Below, in pieces: positions 18,674 through 26,352 of a DNA stretch of 41,746 bases. Origin of the DNA: Pirellulaceae bacterium (lineage in GTDB: Bacteria; Planctomycetota; Planctomycetia; Pirellulales; Pirellulaceae); contig JAGFJK010000451.1 in the NCBI GenBank assembly GCA_024102795.1, forward strand, positions 1-41,746, in the 5' to 3' direction. Position 1 is the first letter of the stretch; every line of letters starts with the position of its first letter. The translations under genes were made by a program, and so were the position numbers. The notes beneath the pieces were generated by a model that saw only the letters and a list, made by a program, of their open reading frames with translations, had not been told where the DNA came from and ran no database searches.

Positions 18674-20062
18674 ATGAATTGGATCAGGCTCCGTTTGGGA
18701 ATCCTCGCGGGACTGCTGCTGCTGGCGGGCTGCGGCGGGCGGGGCGAGTTTCCGCGGCGGCCGATCACGCTGGTCTGCCCCTGGGCGGCCGGCGGCGGCA
18801 CCGACCGGGTCTCGCGTCAACTGGCCGTCCACCTGGAACAGGAACTGGGCAAGCCGGTCAATGTGATCAATGCCACGGGCGGCAAGGGTGTCACCGGACA
18901 CCGCCGAGGTCTGCAAGCCCGCTCCGACGGCTACACGCTGGCGATGGTGACCGTGGAATTGAACATGCTGCACTGGAGCGGCCTGACGCAGTTGGATTGG
19001 CGGGACTGCCAGCCACTGATGTCGATCAACGAGGACTACGCCGCGCTGCTGGTGCGCGACGACGCGCCGTGGCATAGCCTGGCCGAGTTGGAGGCGGCGG
19101 TCCGAGCACAACCTGGCAGACTGCGGGCCTCCGGCACGGCCAGCGGCGGCATCTGGCATCTGGCGCTGGCCGGCTGGCTGCGGCAGCAGGGCCTGGCGGC
19201 GACCGACGTGGTCTGGATTTCCTCGGCGGGCGCGGGTCCGTCCCTGCAGGAACTGATCAGCGGCGGGCTGGACATGGTCTGCTGCAGCTTGCCCGAAGCC
19301 AGTTCGTTGTATAAGTCGGGCAAGGTTCGCGCCGTGGGTGTGATGGCCCCCGAGCGCCTGGCCGGCTTTGACGAGGTGCCAACCTTCGTCGAGCAAGGCA
19401 CCGACTGGTCGCTGGGCGGATGGCGCGGCCTGGCTCTGCCCCTCGGCACTCCGCCCGACCGCGTCGAGGTGCTCGAACGAGCGCTGCGGCGCGTTGTCAC
19501 CGGACAGACCAAGGTCATGCAGGTCCTCGGCGACGGGCAGAACCATCCGCAGACGTTTCCAGAGTTTCTGCAGGCCCAGGGGTTCGACAGCACGTGGCGG
19601 GAGCGGGCCGAGTTTACCGAGTTTCTGGCCGCACAGGATGACAAGTTTGGCCGTCTGCTGACCAGCGACGCGATGCGATCGGTGGGCCGCGATCCGTTTC
19701 CCGCCTGGGCCTTTCCGGCAGTCGTCTCCGCGGTGCTCGGCATGTCGCTGCTGGCTCTGGCGATCGGACGAATTCGCGGCGAATCTTCCACGCAGGGAGC
19801 CACCGCTCTGCCCTGGCCGCCGCCGCGGCGCGGCATCATCCACCTGGGCGCCGTGCTGGGCGCGATGCTGCTGTACCTGGCGCTGTCCGAAACGGTTGGC
19901 TTTGTGCTGACGGGCGGCGCCGTGCTGCTGGCCCTGCTGCTGCTGTTCGGCACGCGCTGGCGGCAGGCCCTGCTGATTGCCCTGCTGGTCACGCCCGCCG
20001 TGTACCAGGTGTTCGCCAACGTCTTGCGGGTGCCTCTGCCGCGCGGACTGCTGGGATGGTGA
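18674..20062 (+). CDS. TctC-TctB fusion: tripartite tricarboxylate transporter binding protein plus small membrane subunit
   Basis: A 462-residue protein joining two subunits that are normally separate. Residues 1-20 are a lipoprotein signal (LLLLAGC lipobox, Cys20). Residues 25 to about 330 form a Bug/TctC-type periplasmic binding protein: PRRPITLVCPWAAGGGTDRV is the ligand-clamping strand-loop of the family, and VKVNVINATGGKG-like and GGLDMVCCSLPE segments follow. From about 341 four hydrophobic helices (FPAVVSAVLGMSLLALAIG; HLGAVLGAMLLYLALSETV; LTGGAVLLALLLLF; ALLIALLVTPAVYQVF) match TctB. Binding domain outside, helices in the inner membrane is a consistent topology. ATG at 18674 is chosen for the lipoprotein signal; the frame is open to 18542. 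TctA starts two bases after the stop. Ligand is probably a carboxylate. Confidence 0.88.
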   Translation: MNWIRLRLGILAGLLLLAGCGGRGEFPRRPITLVCPWAAGGGTDRVSRQLAVHLEQELGKPVNVINATGGKGVTGHRRGLQARSDGYTLAMVTVELNMLHWSGLTQLDWRDCQPLMSINEDYAALLVRDDAPWHSLAELEAAVRAQPGRLRASGTASGGIWHLALAGWLRQQGLAATDVVWISSAGAGPSLQELISGGLDMVCCSLPEASSLYKSGKVRAVGVMAPERLAGFDEVPTFVEQGTDWSLGGWRGLALPLGTPPDRVEVLERALRRVVTGQTKVMQVLGDGQNHPQTFPEFLQAQGFDSTWRERAEFTEFLAAQDDKFGRLLTSDAMRSVGRDPFPAWAFPAVVSAVLGMSLLALAIGRIRGESSTQGATALPWPPPRRGIIHLGAVLGAMLLYLALSETVGFVLTGGAVLLALLLLFGTRWRQALLIALLVTPAVYQVFANVLRVPLPRGLLGW

Positions 20063-20063
20063 C

Positions 20064-21695
20064 ATGAACCACGCGCTGCTGGAAGCCATCCGCCAGGTCT
20101 GCAGCCCGGACGTGCTGTTGGTGATCCTGGCCGCCGCCGTCTACGGCATCTTCGTGGGAGCGATCCCCGGATTGACGGCCACGATGGCGGTCGCCTTGCT
20201 GGTGCCGCTGACATTCTTTCTGGACAGCGTCGACGCCGTGGCCGCGATCGTCACGACGGTCACGTGCAGCATTTTCGCCGGCGACATCCCGGCCACGCTG
20301 GTCCGGATTCCCGGCACGCCGGCCTCGGCCGCTTACGCCCACGATGCCTACGCCCTGACGCGCCAGCACCGGCACGTCGAGGCGTTGACCGTGTCGCTGG
20401 TCTTCAGCGTGCTGGGCGGGATGTTCGGCACCCTGGTGCTGGTGGCCGCCGCGCCGCTGCTAGCGAACGTGGCCGCGCGGTTCACCAGCTACGAATACTT
20501 CTGGCTGTTCGTGCTGGGGCTGACCTGCGCGGCCGTCGTCAGCGACCAGTCGCGGCTCAAGGGGGCCGTGGCACTCTGCCTGGGCCTGTTGCTCTCGTCG
20601 GTGGGCCTGGGGACCGACTACGCCCGCCCGCGCCTGACCCTGGGCATCGAGGAACTGAGCACGGGGATCAACTTCATTCCGGCCATGATCGGACTTTTCG
20701 GCATCTCCGAGGTGCTGCGCAACGCGCTGTACCTGAAAACGCAACGCGGCGAAGGGATCGTGGATCGGAACGCCACGCGCGAGGTCGGGGGCGAAGCGGG
20801 AGCGGACAGGACGAAAGGGGCGAGCGAACAGGACGAGGAGGCCGGGAAGCGGGGTCTGCGACGCGCCCAACGTGAAGAGAAGACGGTCCTGGGACACGTC
20901 CTGCTGATGGCGGTGCGGCGGCCAGGGGCCCTGGTGCGCAGCAGCGGGATCGGCGCGCTGGTGGGCATGCTGCCCGGCGCGGGAGCGGACATCGCGGCCT
21001 GGATCGCCTACGCCGTTTCCAAACGCTTCTCGCGGCACCCGGAACAGTACGGCCACGGTTCGGTGGATGGCCTGGCCGACGCCACCGGCGCCAACAACGC
21101 CGCCCTGGGCGGAGCATGGATTCCGGCGCTGGTGTTCGGCATCCCCGGCGATTCGGTGACGGCGATCGCCATCGGCGTGCTGCTGATGAAGAACATCACT
21201 CCTGGTCCCGAAATCTTCGACTCGGTGAAGAACCCGCAGCAAGCCACGCTGGTCTACAGCATCTACGTGGCGTTCGTGGTCACCAACCTGCTGCTGATTC
21301 CCGTGGGGCTGCTGGCCGTGCGAGCCAGCTCGCTGCTGATCTCCGTCCCCCGCCGCGTGCTGCTGCCGATCGTGGTCCTGTTCTGCCTGGTCGGAGCGTA
21401 CGCGATGAACGCCAGTTACTTCGACGTCGGCGCGATGATCGCCATGGGACTGTTGGGATTCGTGCTGGAAAGCCGAGCGATCCCGCTGGGTCCGGTCGTC
21501 CTGGGCATCATCCTGGGCGGCGAAGTGGAACACAAGTTCGTGCAGTGCGTCACCAAAAGCACCGACTGGACGGCGTTCCTCAACAGCCCGATCTCGATCG
21601 GCCTGGCGGTGGCGTGCCTGGCGATGTGGCTGGCGCCCCTGCTGATGCCACGACGCGCACCGAAACAGCAGGCGGTCTTAAACGACAACGGATGA
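20064..21695 (+). CDS. tctA: Tripartite tricarboxylate transporter large membrane subunit TctA
   Basis: A 543-residue polytopic protein, the sodium- or proton-coupled channel subunit of a TTT carboxylate importer. The duplicated family signatures are visible: VGAIPGLTATMAVALLVPLT in the first half and ALVGMLPGAGADIAAWIAYA in the second; IPGTPASAAYAHDAYALTRQ and FGIPGDSVTAIAIGVLLMKN are the paired substrate loops. Total length is slightly above the usual 500 because of a charged loop of about 45 residues (about 233-278, rich in Arg, Glu and Gly) between the halves. The ATG is two bases after the stop of the TctC-TctB fusion, so translation is coupled and stoichiometry likely fixed. Together the two genes supply all three TTT functions. 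Confidence 0.93.
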   Translation: MNHALLEAIRQVCSPDVLLVILAAAVYGIFVGAIPGLTATMAVALLVPLTFFLDSVDAVAAIVTTVTCSIFAGDIPATLVRIPGTPASAAYAHDAYALTRQHRHVEALTVSLVFSVLGGMFGTLVLVAAAPLLANVAARFTSYEYFWLFVLGLTCAAVVSDQSRLKGAVALCLGLLLSSVGLGTDYARPRLTLGIEELSTGINFIPAMIGLFGISEVLRNALYLKTQRGEGIVDRNATREVGGEAGADRTKGASEQDEEAGKRGLRRAQREEKTVLGHVLLMAVRRPGALVRSSGIGALVGMLPGAGADIAAWIAYAVSKRFSRHPEQYGHGSVDGLADATGANNAALGGAWIPALVFGIPGDSVTAIAIGVLLMKNITPGPEIFDSVKNPQQATLVYSIYVAFVVTNLLLIPVGLLAVRASSLLISVPRRVLLPIVVLFCLVGAYAMNASYFDVGAMIAMGLLGFVLESRAIPLGPVVLGIILGGEVEHKFVQCVTKSTDWTAFLNSPISIGLAVACLAMWLAPLLMPRRAPKQQAVLNDNG

Positions 21696-21856
21696 CTTTC
21701 ACCCAAGTCGCCCCACGCCGAGCATGCTGGCTGGTTTCAAGCCTCATGACGGGCCGCGATGCCCCGTCACGAAGCACCGCCAATTCGACTATCATGAAGT
21801 CCAGTCCTCCGGCGCCGGCTCTCCCCGTGCCTTCATCTCCGCATAAGGTGCTGATC

Positions 21857-24160
21857 ATGTCTCGCCCGTCTGCCAGGCTTCGAGCCGTTCAGTCCGTCCC
21901 CTTGCTGCTGCTGGCCGCGTGCTGCGCGATCCGCGGACCGTCGCTGAGCCAGGCGGCCGAACCGTGGCGGGCGGCCGAGGGTCCGCTGACCACCCGCTGG
22001 GCCGCGCAAGTCCAGCCCGACAAGGTACACGCCGAGTACCCGCGGCCGCAGTTGGTCCGCCAGGCGTGGCAGAATCTGAATGGGCTGTGGGACTACGCGA
22101 TCCGCCCGCGCGACGCGGAGCAGCCAACCGAGTTCGACGGGCAGATCCTGGTGCCGTTCGCCGTCGAGTCGGCCCTGTCGGGCGTCATGAAACCGGTCGG
22201 TCCCCAGCAGCATCTGTGGTACCGCAGGCAGTTCACCGTCCCCGGCGCCTGGCAAGGCAAGCGCCTGCTGCTGCACTTCGGCGCCGTCGATTGGCAAACC
22301 ACGGTCTGGGTCAACGGCCAATCGGCCGGCACCCACCAAGGCGGTTACGATCCGTTCTCGCTGGACATCACCGACCTCGTTACCGACCAGGGTCCGCAGG
22401 ATCTGGTCGTCCGCGTCTGGGACCCTACCGACGCCGGCTATCAACCGCGCGGCAAGCAGGTGCGCGAGCCTCACGGGATCTGGTACACGTCGGTCACCGG
22501 CATCTGGCAAACCGTCTGGCTGGAGCCGGTCGCCGCGACCCACGTCCGTTCGCTGCGAATGCAGACCGACATCGACCAGGGAACGCTCGAACTGCGCGCC
22601 GACCTCGCGGGCAACGGACAGCATCACCTGCGCGTTCGCGTGCTGGACCAGGAGCAGACCGTTGCCGAGGCGTCGGGGCCGGCCGCCGAACCGTTGACCC
22701 TGCGAATCGCCAAACCGCGATTGTGGTCGCCCGCCGACCCGCACCTGTACGATCTGGAACTGAGCCTGGTGGGCGCCGACCCGAACGAGCCGCCTGTAGA
22801 CAAGCTAAGCAGCTACTTTGGCATGCGGAAGATCGAAGTCGGACCGGATCGGCACGGAACCAACCGCCTGCTGCTGAATCACCAGCCGCTGTTTCAATTC
22901 GGTCCTCTCGACCAGGGCTGGTGGCCCGATGGACTGTACACCGCTCCGACCGACGAAGCGCTGCGCTACGACTTGGAAGTCACTCGGCAGTTGGGCTTCA
23001 ACATGTGCCGCAAACACGTCAAGGTGGAACCTGCCCGCTGGTACTACCACTGCGACCGCCTGGGCCTGCTGGTCTGGCAGGATCTGCCCAACGGCGACCG
23101 GCACATCGGTCCGGATCAGCCGGATATCGAACGCACGCCGGAGTCGGCCGAGAATTTCCGCCGCGAACTGCGGGTTCTGATCGACACTCACTGGAATCAT
23201 CCGTGCATTGTGGTCTGGGTGCCTTTCAACGAGGGCTGGGGACAGTTCCAGACGAACGCCATCCTGGATTGGACCCGCCAGTACGATCCGTCCCGGCTGG
23301 TCGACGGCCCCAGCGGCTGGACCGACCGCGGCGGCGGCGACATGGTCGACATGCACAGCTATCCGGGACCCGGCATGCCGCCGCTGGAGTCCAAGCGAGC
23401 GGCCGTGCTGGGCGAATTCGGCGGGCTGGGCTGGCCCGCGCCCGGCCACTTGTGGTGGGACAAACGCAACTGGGGCTATCGCACTTACCACTCGCAGGCC
23501 GAACTGCAGCAGAACTACGAGGTGCTGATCAAGAAGCTTCGCCCGCTGATCGGCCGTGGTCTGGCGGCGGCCGTGTACACGCAAACCACGGACGTCGAGG
23601 GAGAAGTGAACGGCTTGCTGACGTACGATCGGGCCTTGCTCAAGCTGGATGCTAATCGCGTCGCCCCGCTGCACGCTCGCCTGTACGAACCACCGCCCAA
23701 GATCACGATCGTGCCGTTGGTGGCCACCAGCCAGCAGCAGGCTCAAACCTGGCGCTACACGACCATCCAGCCGGACGACAGCTGGACGGGCGAGAAGTTT
23801 GACGACTCCGGCTGGCAGCAAGCGCCCGGCGGCTTCGGCGAACGTTCCACTCCCGGCTCGGTCGTCCGCACCCCGTGGAAGACCAGCGACATCTGGCTCC
23901 GCCGTTCGTTCAAGCTGGGCGAAATCCGCGGCCGGCCGCACCTGCGGATTCACCACGACGAGGATGCCGAAGTGTACCTGAACGGCAAGCGGCTGCTGGC
24001 CGTCAGCGGATACGTGACCGAGTACGTGGACCTGGAACTGGACGAGCAGGGGGCCGGCTTGCTGCGCGAGGGAGACAATACGCTGGCCATCCACTGCCGC
24101 CAGACCGGCGGCGGCCAGTATATCGACGCCGGCCTGGTCGGTGTGGTGGAAGAGCCGTAA
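21857..24160 (+). CDS. Secreted glycoside hydrolase family 2 enzyme
   Basis: A 767-residue exported glycosidase. The signal peptide covers about 1-34 (VPLLLLAACCAIRG ... SQA). The sugar-binding jelly roll (about 60-225; QNLNGLWDYAI, WYRRQFTVPGAWQGKRLLLHF) and the Ig-like domain (230-325) precede the TIM barrel. The acid/base is E459 in VWVPFNEGWGQF and the nucleophile E520 in VLGEFGGLG. After about residue 640 an extra beta-sandwich (DDSWTGEKFDDSGWQQAPGG, ASWDEDAEVYLNGK-like) resembles a carbohydrate-binding domain. The family includes beta-galactosidases, beta-mannosidases and beta-glucuronidases; I cannot choose. ATG at 21857 has AAGGTG upstream and starts the signal peptide; frame open further upstream. 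It faces a sulfatase, which suggests sulfated glycans. Confidence 0.88.
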   Translation: MSRPSARLRAVQSVPLLLLAACCAIRGPSLSQAAEPWRAAEGPLTTRWAAQVQPDKVHAEYPRPQLVRQAWQNLNGLWDYAIRPRDAEQPTEFDGQILVPFAVESALSGVMKPVGPQQHLWYRRQFTVPGAWQGKRLLLHFGAVDWQTTVWVNGQSAGTHQGGYDPFSLDITDLVTDQGPQDLVVRVWDPTDAGYQPRGKQVREPHGIWYTSVTGIWQTVWLEPVAATHVRSLRMQTDIDQGTLELRADLAGNGQHHLRVRVLDQEQTVAEASGPAAEPLTLRIAKPRLWSPADPHLYDLELSLVGADPNEPPVDKLSSYFGMRKIEVGPDRHGTNRLLLNHQPLFQFGPLDQGWWPDGLYTAPTDEALRYDLEVTRQLGFNMCRKHVKVEPARWYYHCDRLGLLVWQDLPNGDRHIGPDQPDIERTPESAENFRRELRVLIDTHWNHPCIVVWVPFNEGWGQFQTNAILDWTRQYDPSRLVDGPSGWTDRGGGDMVDMHSYPGPGMPPLESKRAAVLGEFGGLGWPAPGHLWWDKRNWGYRTYHSQAELQQNYEVLIKKLRPLIGRGLAAAVYTQTTDVEGEVNGLLTYDRALLKLDANRVAPLHARLYEPPPKITIVPLVATSQQQAQTWRYTTIQPDDSWTGEKFDDSGWQQAPGGFGERSTPGSVVRTPWKTSDIWLRRSFKLGEIRGRPHLRIHHDEDAEVYLNGKRLLAVSGYVTEYVDLELDEQGAGLLREGDNTLAIHCRQTGGGQYIDAGLVGVVEEP

Positions 24161-24168
24161 GTGGAATC

Positions 24169-24195
24169 GTCGCCTCTCGCTCCGCAAGAGTAGCG
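24169..24195 (+). repeat. Family A hairpin repeat, diverged copy
   Basis: The 27-base unit differs from the copy at 17074 by three bases. One change on each arm of the stem is compensatory (T:A to C:G), one is an A opposite C. It begins nine bases after the GH2 stop. Confidence 0.7.
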
Positions 24196-24287
24196 CGCCG
24201 CAGCCCATCGAGCGATCCGTCTGGCAGCGGCGACGTAACGTTGCGCGATCTTCACGCGAAGTCGGTGGGTCGGATCGGAGACTCGCA

Positions 24288-25754
24288 CTACAGTTCCGGG
24301 ATCGGCTCGTTCGCGCCGATGTCTTGTCCCTCCCAATTCGCCTGGCCGTCCCGGTAGATCAGGATGCGGTGGCGGCTTCCCGGTGCCGGCGGGGCGCTGG
24401 TCGCCGGCAGCCAGGCTCGATGTTCGGCCACGATCTCCGCCAGCTTGGGATCGGCGGCCAGGTTGACCCACTCATTGGGATCAGCTCGCATGTCGTACAG
24501 TTCCTCGCTGCCGTCGGCATAGCGGATGTACCGCCAGTGTTCCGAGCGCACGCCGTGGTTGTCGTGGTTGTGCGTGGTGATCGCCGGCCAGGTCCGCGGC
24601 GCCTGGGCGTCTTGCAACTGAGGCACCAGGCTGTGACCTTCCAGCCCCGGCTTGGCGGGCAGCCCGCACAGCTCCACCAGCGTCGGATAGATGTCGAGCA
24701 GTTCGGCCGGCCGGTCGCAACGCGCTCCGCGAGCCACTCCAGGACCGGCGAAAATCAGCGGCACGCGGGTCGAGCGGTCCCAGAGCGTGTTCTTGCCGGT
24801 GATTTCCTTTTCGCCCAAGTGCCAGCCATGATCGGACCAGAGCACGACGATGGTCTTGTCGGCGAGTCCCTGGCGCTCGAGCGCGTCGAGCACCCGGCCC
24901 ACCTGGCTGTCGACAAAGCTGGTGCAGGCCAGGTACGACCGCACCAGGTTCCGCCACTGGTTCTGCTCCCGCAGAAACTTCAGCCGCGGTTCGGGCAGTT
25001 TCCAATGCAGGTACCAGGAAAAACGCGGCGTGTCCGCTCGATCGCCCGCTTGCACCCGCGGCAGTTGCAGCGTTTCTTCGGGATAAAGGTCGAACCATCG
25101 CTCAGTGGCGTAGCACGGAACGTGCGGCAGGAAGAACCCGACGCTCAGGAAGAACGGCTCCCGCGGACCGGCTTCGAGCTGCCCGATCGCCCAGTCCGCC
25201 ACGTGCCAGTCGCCCTTGTCTTCGTCGCGATGCGGGAACACGCCCCAGTCGACCAGCGGATGATTGTTGGGCGTCTGGACCAGCTTGGCCGGCGGCTTCA
25301 CACCCACGCCGGCGGGCGGACCGATCACTTCGAACTCCCGGTCCTGCTTCGTGCGCCCGTAGCCGCCGTGATAGATCTTGCCAGTCGAATAGTTGCGGTA
25401 TCCGTGGCGGCTGAAGAACTGCGGCAGCGTCTCCCAGGACTTGAACTGTTCCACTTCGCGAATCCAGGGGGCCAGCCCATACACGCCCGTCGTCGTGGGC
25501 CGCAGTCCCGTCAGCAGACTGGTGCGGGACGGATTGCACAGCGGCGACTGGCAATGCGCGTTGGCCAGCAGCGTGCCACGCGCGGCCAGCCGGTCGATAT
25601 GCGGCGTCTGGACCTGGGGGTGGCCGCCCAGGCAGCCGATCCAATCATTCTGATCGTCGATGGCAATAAACAGGATGTTGGGTCTTTCGGCCGCTGACAC
25701 ACCGCCGGCCAACAACAGCCAGGCCCAGAGCAATGACATGGTGATCGTGCGCAT
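24288..25754 (-). CDS. Secreted formylglycine-dependent sulfatase
   Basis: A 488-residue exported arylsulfatase-type enzyme that hydrolyses sulfate esters. The signal peptide is about 1-22 (MSLLWAWLLLAGGVSAAE). The N-terminal metal residues are in NILFIAIDDQND (D33, D34). C73 in CNPSRTSLLTG is the cysteine turned into formylglycine, and the C-x-P-S-R context is the standard anaerobic/aerobic maturation signal. Later metal residues are in VLWSDHGWHLGEKE. The subfamily looks like the iduronate-2-sulfatase-like group (S1_7), from the long LVQTPNNHPLVDWGVFPHRD insertion; low certainty. It converges on the GH2 gene with 127 bases between. A maturation enzyme is not in the window. Confidence 0.93.
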   Translation of the reverse strand: MRTITMSLLWAWLLLAGGVSAAERPNILFIAIDDQNDWIGCLGGHPQVQTPHIDRLAARGTLLANAHCQSPLCNPSRTSLLTGLRPTTTGVYGLAPWIREVEQFKSWETLPQFFSRHGYRNYSTGKIYHGGYGRTKQDREFEVIGPPAGVGVKPPAKLVQTPNNHPLVDWGVFPHRDEDKGDWHVADWAIGQLEAGPREPFFLSVGFFLPHVPCYATERWFDLYPEETLQLPRVQAGDRADTPRFSWYLHWKLPEPRLKFLREQNQWRNLVRSYLACTSFVDSQVGRVLDALERQGLADKTIVVLWSDHGWHLGEKEITGKNTLWDRSTRVPLIFAGPGVARGARCDRPAELLDIYPTLVELCGLPAKPGLEGHSLVPQLQDAQAPRTWPAITTHNHDNHGVRSEHWRYIRYADGSEELYDMRADPNEWVNLAADPKLAEIVAEHRAWLPATSAPPAPGSRHRILIYRDGQANWEGQDIGANEPIPEL

Positions 25755-25879
25755 CGAGGGTTCCCGCGCGGATTGGAGGTCGGAATGGCTGGACGCCGAA
25801 AGCCATCGTAAGTGCCGCTGCCCGAGCCTGCAACCTCGATGGTGACTCAGACAGACGCGATGAAAATAATCTATCTCCT

Positions 25880-25912
25880 CTGGCTCCCTCCCCGAAGCGG
25901 GGAGGGAGCCAG
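25880..25912. repeat. Family B hairpin repeat, long perfect stem
   Basis: A perfect inverted repeat with arms of 15 bases (CTGGCTCCCTCCCCG) and loop AAG; right flank CCAGAAGTG followed by TTTTGT is shared with the half copy at 18401. Confidence 0.88.
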
Positions 25913-26139
25913 AAGTGTTTTGTAGGTTGGGCGAGGCGGGTTGGGAGTCAGATCGACGAATTGACCAGAATGTCTTGGCGCCTGCCGGTTAAGGACTCAA
26001 GAACTGCGCGACCCCGATACGAAGCGGAAGCAAGGAATCGTTTTTTCCTCGCTGCCATTTGAATGACGATTCTTTATGAACCGTGACACCACTGCCTACT
26101 GACAACTGATGACTGACAACTGCCGACTGCCGACTGACC

Positions 26140-26171
26140 GTGGCATTTTGCCGCGCGCGGCAAAATGCCAC
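26140..26171. repeat. Perfect 32-base palindrome
   Basis: The sequence reads the same on both strands over 32 bases: arm GTGGCATTTTGCCGCG then its exact complement with no spacer. As DNA this is a good dimer-binding site; as RNA it would be a hairpin with a tight turn. It lies 182 bases before the HtrA start. Confidence 0.85.
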
Positions 26172-26341
26172 ATGGCGGAATTGCCTGCCAGCCGTGATGG
26201 GCGCGGCCAAGTTGCAGAATTCGCCGGTATTTTCCGCCCAAAGCCGTGGTGAGTGGCCACGGCACGGCGTGTGCTTTAGGTGAGCGTTGTTCCGGCAAGA
26301 CCGGGTGACTCACAACGGCATAACCCGCGACGCGGGGCAAG

Positions 26342-26347
26342 GGAGGA
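26342..26347 (+). promoter_or_regulatory. Shine-Dalgarno site for the HtrA gene
   Basis: GGAGGA, five bases before the ATG at 26353 (followed by AGATC). It decides the start against the open frame to 26287. Confidence 0.75.
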
Positions 26348-26352
26348 AGATC

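Larger units (their letters stand above)
25755..26352. other. Divergent intergenic region with two palindromes
   Basis: 598 bases between the sulfatase start and the HtrA start. It contains a family B hairpin (25880-25912), short direct repeats of ACTG-A/C type (about 26095-26139), and a perfect 32-base palindrome (26140-26171). No gene seen. Promoters for both flanking genes should be here. A weak sigma-54-like match lies at 26261-26274. Confidence 0.6.

Noticed and set aside
21116-21856. N-terminal extension of the GH2 gene by 247 residues
   Set aside because: The extension lies over the tctA gene in another frame. The signal peptide and ribosome site fit the ATG at 21857.
24141-25697. 518-residue plus-strand frame opposite the sulfatase
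   Set aside because: The minus-strand sulfatase has signal peptide and catalytic motif; the plus frame has composition typical of an antisense shadow.
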